From the NCBI GenBank assembly GCA_963693285.1, contig OY848923.1, positions 6,032,920 through 6,096,919 on the forward strand: DNA of 64,000 bases, read 5' to 3'. The DNA comes from Xestospongia muta. Lineage: Eukaryota > Porifera > Demospongiae > Haplosclerida > Petrosiidae. Numbering within the stretch: position 1 is the first letter of the stretch; every line of letters begins with the position of its first letter. The position numbers and the translations under genes are program-made. Below are positions 57,532 through 64,000 of the stretch, in pieces. The notes under the pieces are model-generated. The model was not told the DNA's origin and made no database searches. It worked only from the letters and a program-made list of their open reading frames with translations.

Positions 57532-58456
57532 GTTATCGTCCACGAGTCCGGTCCTTCTCGGTTTCTGGTAAAAACTCAACATCAATCATGGTGTCATGGC
57601 AATCACCGTTGGAGACCCATGACTGCTACACAATATCACAGTATCACCTCCAGTGTTGGGACATGTGTCAAAAACGTGTTGTTAACAGAACTATCAAACA
57701 CTCAGAGGCCATGTACAACATTACTATCATAGGGTTAACATCAGATCATAGTTATAACTGTTCTATATTGGTATATGTAGCTGATATCAGTGACTCACTA
57801 ACATCATTGAATCTTCCACCTGATTTTAGCAATGGATATACTTTACCTCTTCCACCTGATCAACCATCTCCCCCTGTTGACAGTATAACTGTGACTGGAT
57901 CTCCTAATACTATTACACTGAATATTGAAGCATTTAAAAGGTCTCTTAATTCTCAAACAAGTAGCAATGTTCGAATTGCTGTCTTACGTCTTGGTTCATC
58001 ACCAACCATACCTCAAGGTACTCCAGACCAGCTATATCCTTCGGATGAGAGTTTTACAACTTATAAAAGTGTCCACAGTGTAAATACTGGATCTTATCTA
58101 CCTTATTTTGCAGCAGAATTTCCTGTCAATAATGTACCAAATAGTTTTGTAGTTGGTATTGGCAATGATACTGAGAAGAGACAAGTCTCCATCCGTAATG
58201 GTCCATTGGAGTCTAGTGACTACTACACTGTGTTTGTGAGAGTGTATGCTAAGTCTAATTTTGGTAGCCAATACTCTGTATTTAAGTCTACTAGTTTCTT
58301 AACTCCTCCTGTTCGTCCTGCTTCTGAGCAATCATCATCTACAGCAGACCCATCGTCATCTAGCAGTGGGGGTGTGATAGCAGCTGTGATCATTGTGATT
58401 CTACTCATTTTTGTTGTTGCAGTAATTGCAGCTATTGTAGTTATTGTGTTATTCAG
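57532..58456 (+). CDS. P4 FN3, membrane-proximal domain and transmembrane helix
   Basis: A 925-nt open exon. Residues 1-105 are FN3 (RPRVRSFSVSG, SIMVSWQSPLE, ITIIGLTSDHSYNCSI). Residues 106-265 resemble the membrane-proximal region of receptor phosphatases (VRIAVLRLG..., FVVGIGNDTEK, NGPLESSDYYTVFVRVYAKS). A Ser-rich spacer leads to the membrane helix GGVIAAVIIVILLIFVVAV continuing AIAAIVVIVLFR, with the basic RNRHNKTKK stop-transfer in the next exon (58660-58759). Confidence 0.85.
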
Positions 58457-58851
58457 GTATGTGTGTGTGTGTGTTGTGTGACTTAGTAGGACCTCTCAAA
58501 AATGTTTCTACTTTCCCAATACTTGTTCTAGTCCCATACAATTAAATTAATGTATTATACAACTTCTATATTTATAGACAACCAATGCTTCATAATGTTA
58601 TTGTAGAGAGATTACACTATATATATTGATATTTTATGTACACAATTAATATTTTTTAGAAACAGACATAACAAAACTAAGAAGGAAGAACCTATTACTT
58701 TGAGTGATGGTAATCATTACAGACATGATACACCAGAACGACAGCAGAATGAATATTTAGTAAGTTAACTACTAATATTTGTTCATTTATTTATTATATC
58801 AATTATTCACTCTATACATTGTACATTATATAAATGATTGTTTTTTCTTAG

Positions 58852-59163
58852 GATGTTAAAGGAATGTCTCCTAAACCATGGACTCCTACTAGTAGTCCAC
58901 CAGTTCAGCTGGCTATATCTAATCCTGGTTATGATAACCTTTATCCTACAGCTAGCCCATACGAAGAGTCTTCTGTATCTCCTTTGTTAGAAAAGAGAAA
59001 CACACCTTCTGATACCAGCAGCTGTCCTGGATCTCCTAATCTTGGTAATGATGGTACAGCTCGAGGTCAGAGCTCTGAGGGACCTGTACATAGGACTGAG
59101 TTCCAGAAACACTTGGATTTACTTGACGCCAATGAACAGGAACTGTTTGAAAGAGATTTTAAG
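58852..59163 (+). CDS. P4 cytoplasmic juxtamembrane exon
   Basis: GMSPKPWTPTSSPPVQLAIS and YDNLYPTASPYEESSVSPLL are Pro/Ser-rich with two tyrosines in possible kinase or SH2 contexts (GYDNL, SPYEES). It ends RTEFQKHLDLLDANEQELF and ERDFK, a typical N-terminal helix before the phosphatase core, then splices at GTATGG. Confidence 0.7.
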
Positions 59164-59245
59164 GTATGGCTGGAGAGTAGAATGGATATAGAGTGATTGA
59201 TAGATTGATGGCAGACAGTTTAAATACTTCTTTCATCTCTACCAG

Positions 59246-59965
59246 TTAATTCTGAAGAATTCCATTCAACAACCTGCTACAGGTAGTGAAGAAGCTCACA
59301 TGTCTGGGAAGAATCGTTACAAGAACATCACTGCATGTATGTATATTAACTAGTTATTAAGTAATATTAATAGTTTGTTTTCTAGTTGATAGTACTCGAG
59401 TGTGTTTGTCAGAAATAGATGGAGTTCTTAATTCAGACTACATCAATGCTAATCACATTAAAGTACATATAGTACATGTTATTATAATATATGTTATCTC
59501 TTTATATTAGGGTTATGATGATAGTAAGAGATATATAGCTACTCAAGGTAAGTGTCTTATATATAATATCTCTTAATATTGATATTGTATATATTATGTG
59601 TGTGTTGTTTAGGTCCTAAGATGGAGACACACTGTGACTTCTGGAGAATGATATGGGAACAAAGGACAGCCACAATTGTTATGTTAACTAACTTAGAGGA
59701 GAATGAAAAGGTATACATTATATACATGTACATGTACATATATAATGTATCTGATAGTGTTATTTACTGTCTATCACTTTCTTTTCTTACTCTACCTTCC
59801 ATTCACACCCTTTCTCATCATCTCACTCTCTATCCTTTCTTTAGCCCAAATGTTATCAGTACTGGCCCAGTGAAGGAGAGAAAGCATATGGTAATATTGT
59901 GGTCAGGGTAGATAGAAATATTGTCCTACCTCACTATACAATCAGAAGTTTTAAAGTGTTATTAT
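59246..59965 (+). pseudogene. P4 tyrosine-phosphatase domain, N-terminal part only
   Basis: In order: [66 protein letters not shown] with NLEENEK, then [20 protein letters not shown] and HYTIRSFKVLLL. These are the standard motifs of the first 110 to 120 residues of a classical phosphatase domain (NxxKNRY, DYINA, Q.P..TxxDFWxM, KC..YWP). The catalytic Cys loop, WPD loop and Q loop are absent. After 59970 only (CT)n, AT-rich DNA and the 3' end of K5 follow. Confidence 0.85.
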
Positions 59966-59993
59966 TAAGTTCTATTGTTTTTTATTTAGTTTG

Positions 59994-60025
<32 letters not shown>

Positions 60026-60855
60026 ACAGGCTATATTAGATTATGAATGTATTGTTTTATAAATTCCCTTATACAGCTTGACCAGACAATAATGTTCCTT
60101 CTTTGAATGTCTTGATTTTATAAACATATTGTATCGTCATCATCATTATTATTATTAATATGGATATAATTTATTTTTATTTTGATTACTGTATTACTGT
60201 GTTATTAATATTAATTATTGTTATTATTATTAAACATTAATAATATAAGTGCATGGTTTATTAAAGGATGCGATTTTAACAGCAGGAGTGATAATGATAA
60301 GGATCTCTATATACTGACACTAAATATTAATTTATATTTATGTATATTTACTATGGGAAGTTTTTATATAACGTATCTATATTTTGGAAGCACAGTACAT
60401 TTCTCTATCCAGCAGGTTATAATCTGAGATGATGATACCATGAAAGGACTTTGCAGCTACACCTTGGAAGACATGTTTCAATATGACCTACTACATGATT
60501 ATTGTTGATTTGTTATGGTCACCTGCCTTTTCTCTACCCACCACTCAATCATGTTGAGAAGGAAGCTGTTCTAACTTATCCATATCTTTGTTAAGCATGC
60601 GCTGTTTGTTGAAGTCACTGTAGAAGACTAAGATTGTTTGGTTCACATTGATCTCTAGCTTGTCTTGCCTTTTGGACCTCATCTTTAGACTGCTGTAAGT
60701 CCACTATATAATGTGTCCAAGGAATCAAAATATAAAATTTAAAAAAGATTTTTTTTGTTATATTAAAGGTTTCACTCCATTTATGGTTGTAAATTTCAGG
60801 TCATAACAGAGTCTTAAAACATAAGATATACAGTGTTAACTTTTCAAACATTTAG

Positions 60856-61193
60856 TTATTTTTCTTCCTCCCTGTAATAAACAAAGTGTTCATCTTCTTT
60901 CAGCCAATTCCTTATCTTCTCTCCAAGTTCTAAATTCTTTCCAAAAATGACACTTTCCACAGACTCTATGATAGTATGCCAAGTGACAGGAGAGCAACGT
61001 GTTTGTATCCATCGTTGTATAATTTTGTCTAAATTTATAATGTCCTTGTCACTGTACTTCAGTCCTTCCACAAAGGTATGATCAACACCAAGTGCAATAG
61101 CTAACTCTTTATACTCGTATGCATTTTCAGCCAAGAGTTCCACAACATGTCGTTTGTCAGGTTTCTTGTTGAGTACTTTGTTAATATCATTTC
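60856..61193 (-). CDS. K5 C-terminal Death-like domain
   Basis: GNDINKVLNKKPDKRHVVEL, YKELAIALGVDHTFVEGL, DKIIQRWIQTRCSPVTWHTI and ESVIFGKNLELGEKIRNWL, stop after YYREEEK. It is the complete form of the domain cut at position 1 in K1. About 112 residues, of which the central 85 make the Death fold. Confidence 0.75.
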
Positions 61194-64000
61194 CTACAAT
61201 AGAGAACACTCTGGGATATATTTATCTGTATGAAAATGTTTTTTTAATAAAGTTAAAAATGCGTAATTAAGTTATTTATGTTATCATAACCATAGCAACA
61301 ATACAATTACATGATGAACTTACCTTCAGTATTTTCTAATCCTTTTACAGATTGTCTTGTAACAGTAGCTATAAAAAATAAAGAGATTAATGTCATTTAG
61401 TTGAATGTTATCCTTACCAAGAGATCGTACAATGCAGATCTCTGGAATGAGAGTTTCTCCTTCATTAATGATATTTACTTTGATACCATTTAAAGTGATA
61501 CGATATTGAAGTACTGGGACAGTGGTATCACTGGGAGTAGCAGACACTGTCATCAAAATAGAAGGAAACTCAGGAGGACTTTGATCACTTAACATGTCTA
61601 CATCAACTTGACTAATCTATGTTATGAGATAACAATGTTATTTTAGTTATTAAACACAGTCATGTACCCTAGTAGGATAGGAATGTGGATAAATATTCCA
61701 CCCTGGAGGAAATGTGGGATCTTCTCTAATAACTAATTCAATATATCCATTCTCCTCTTGAAATTTGAAGTATATATGGACACCTTTTTTCGCTCTTGGA
61801 AGTGAAGTGTGAATATACTGTAATATAATTAGAACAAATGTCATAGTCACTCAGTAATACAGAACTCTCACCCGTTTAAGAGCATCAAGATGTAGTGAAA
61901 CCAAAAATTTCATCAACCATTCATTTTTGCTTTCTTCCTCATACACTACCTGACCAACATACAGATTGACTGGAGAGCATTTAAAAGAAGATTCATCTAA
62001 AGAAATATTTATATGATAACTAGCAATATATGTTGTCAAATAAACCTTTGTTCCTTATAGAAAATGGTACTTCTGAGGCATCCACAAAAAGAGAATCATC
62101 ATCAGATGATGAAGATTGTGACAGAGGAACCTGTTCAGGACTAGTACTACCACTGTGTACAATAACACCTTCAAACTGGGGACCAGTACTATCTTCATCA
62201 TCATTATAACCTAATAGCCATTTTATTGGTCTCAAGACAGCTTTAACAATTGCTTTTAAAGAGAACTGAGTAGGAATACTGCCATATTGATCTCCAAGAG
62301 GGAACTGTCCTCTATGCTCTAGTTTAAACTTGTACGGTAGTACAGGTTGATAGAGATCAGCTGTAACAAAACTGAGGTAATTAGTGTGTTCTTGTGTCTC
62401 TAAAGATACACAATGTTGAATGGATAACTGGACAGGTTGAAGGAGGGTTCTGGAAACAGAAATGGAGTAAATAGCACTGACCAGTGATGTACCAGAGGGA
62501 AACTCAAACTTTCCCCCTACAATTGCTGCAATAGATACTTCACATATTTCTCCAGGAGGTATTGTTCCATGAGGTACATTAATCCTCACACCATACTCCT
62601 CCCAATTTAATAACTGAGTGTGTTCTCCTTGTATATAGAACAGTGTTTTACCAGCTATACAAACACCAGTACCATCAAGATACTCTAGTTGATCTAATAT
62701 ATAAGATATATCAATGTTACTATATAATAGACTGACATACCAAGAGAAGGAACAAGATAGTTGAACTGACATTCAACATCTTTGGTAGTCACTGTATCAC
62801 CTTTATCAGTGGGTAAAACAGATACTTGTGTACTGTCTTCTCCTATTTCTTCAATTGATAAATTAGTTTGTTTTAGCTCTTGTAAACCTAAAAATAATAT
62901 AGACAGTAATACATAGTAATGTTCAGTGAAGATTTTATAAATTGTTTCAGTAATACAGTAAATGTGAAAATTTTGTACAAAATTATTTTTCCAATTACAA
63001 ATTAATTATTATAGAAATGAATAGTGTTATAGTAAAGATTATTTACTAATAACTAAACTAGTACCTGTAGTCTTTTCAGAACTTCTTAGCTGTTGAGTAG
63101 ATTGTTCTAGTTGTTTCTGTAGTGTTACTATGGTTTCTGCATTCTTGTGAAGTCTACGATTTAGTTGAGCTATAAAGCTATCCTTGTCTTTTACTAGAAC
63201 ATGTAGTTGTTGTAAGTCATGATGATCACTGGTAGTTGAGACTATAGTGTAATGAAATGATTGAATTAACACAATAACAACATTCATCCATCAATCTGTC
63301 AATACATCTGTCCATTCATCTATACACTATCAATCTATCTATCCATTGACCCTATATACATACATGTACATACATACACATGTACACTCACTCTGTTGAT
63401 TAGATTGTAGTGTTGTTATAATCTTATCCTTCTTTTTAAGTTCAGCTATATAGTGGTCATTCTCTTGTACTATAATGAAGTAAGTAACAACACTTAGTGA
63501 AATACAGTTTGTTTGTTCAATACATGAACAGGTACATGAATTGACTATCATTTGTTTGTCCATTTATTTATTTAATCATTCATCCATTCCTTCATTCAAT
63601 TATCCATCCTTTAATTCCATGTATCCTTCTGTCAAACTATCCATCCATTCTTTCATTCATCGGCAATCCTTTCATTAGTCCATACATGGCATTCATCTAT
63701 CCATCCATCCATTCATCCTACCCTGTTCAGATTCTAGTTCTAGTAGTCTCTCTTGAAGACTCTTTATGTTTTCTTGAGCAACTAAAAGATCATGTAGAAG
63801 AGTTTCATTATTAACTTGGGCACCTCCTTCTTCCTTGTCTTTTGGTTGCCAAGTCTCTAGATCAAAGTCAATGCCCTCCTTCCTACATCGCTTTCCATTA
63901 TTAAATCTCTCTATATCTTTGATGACTCCAGAAGGATCTGTTAGTCCATTTGAGTCTAGTACAAACCCTACTGACCATTGATCATCATTGAGGACTATAT
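60856..64000 (-). CDS. K5: ZU5-UPA-Death gene, 5' part (Kelch) off window
   Basis: Exons inside the window: from 64000 down to 63722, then 63392-63469, 63065-63241, 62741-62887, 62046-62693, 61872-61996, 61668-61817, 61418-61616, 61324-61368, 60856-61193. All are open. Between the coiled coil and the ZU5 linker there is no first Death-domain exon (62888-63064 is plain intron). From the linker to the stop the gene is very similar to K1 including the introns, so K1 and K5 are recent duplicates. The Kelch exons are expected to the right of the window. Confidence 0.8.
61324..62887 (-). CDS. K5 ZU5 domain and UPA-like region
   Basis: Linker 62741-62887; ZU5 exon 62046-62693 with GVRINVPHGTIPPGEICEV, SLVSAIYSISVS and PVQLSIQHCV, ending IPTQFSLKAIV, PIKWLLGY and an acidic Ser tail (SQSSSSDDDSLFV). 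UPA-like exons 61872-61996 (NLYVGQVVYEEESKNEW), 61668-61817 (GVHIYFKFQEENGYIELVI, GWNIYPHSYP) and 61418-61616 (VPVLQYRITLNGIKVNI), then the 45-nt linker 61324-61368. Confidence 0.8.
63065..64000 (-). CDS. K5 coiled-coil module (5' end off window)
   Basis: The large exon (63722 to beyond 64000) contains the RVIKDIERFNNGKRCRKE-type centre shared with K4 in place of the K2/K3 centre, then SLQERLLELESEQ. 63392-63469 is the 78-nt heptad exon (LKKKDKIITTLQSNQQ). 63065-63241 is the 177-nt exon (HHDLQQLHVLVKDKD, LQKQLEQSTQQL). Confidence 0.7.

Noticed and set aside
59860..60850. Remaining phosphatase exons downstream of P4
   Set aside because: I searched by eye for WPD, HCSAG-type and Q-loop motifs in the plus frames up to the K5 stop and found none.

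Overview
The window is animal nuclear DNA: AT-rich, with short phase-conserved introns (mostly GTAAG donors), animal-type signalling domains (Kelch, Death, CARD, ZU5, Ig, FN3, receptor tyrosine phosphatase) and many DNA-transposon remains. The combination (ZU5 with Death/CARD domains, a sponge-like receptor phosphatase, tiny introns) suggests a demosponge, possibly Amphimedon queenslandica; that attribution is inference from style and content, not from a search.

The backbone is a tandem family of five minus-strand multi-exon genes, here called K1 (1-8469, cut by the left edge), K2 (14239-21093), K3 (32327-39336), K4 (42952-48309) and K5 (60856-64000, cut by the right edge). The full plan, read N to C, is a six-blade Kelch propeller, a coiled coil, a first Death domain, a ZU5 domain with a UPA-like tail, and a C-terminal Death or CARD module. 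Nearly every module sits on its own exon or exon set with matching intron phase, and the paralogues differ by whole modules: K1 has an amplified coiled coil, K2 a glycine-zipper segment after ZU5 and a CARD tail, K3 a different CARD-like tail, K4 no first Death domain and no ZU5, K5 no first Death domain. This looks like a shuffling locus for sensor/adaptor proteins related in design to PIDD, UNC5 and ZU5-containing NLRs.

K3 and K4 are each divergently paired with a plus-strand receptor tyrosine-phosphatase locus (P3 39540-42130, P4 51600-59965), whose 3' end converges on the next K gene. P4 keeps two Ig-like exons, FN3 exons, a transmembrane helix and only the N-terminal part of the phosphatase domain. 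P3 and a smaller relic (31740-32240) have lost ectodomain and membrane segment. No phosphatase signature motif is present, so none could encode an active enzyme from this window.

Between and inside these genes lie transposons: a P/THAP9-like element with an accessory gene (22353-28788), a TTAA-flanked element with 500-bp inverted arms and a P2X7-C-terminal-like gene (28940-30617), a Mutator-like SWIM element (48438-51321), a SAP/SWIM element in a K4 intron (45014-46065), a TIR-bounded segment carrying a stolen ZU5 gene fragment (11488-13979), small MITE-like elements, and several minisatellites. Intervals not listed (notably 8470-8800, 9290-10331, 11050-11480, 13021-13940, 13980-14238, 42140-42950, 60030-60850) are AT-rich DNA in which no gene was recognised.
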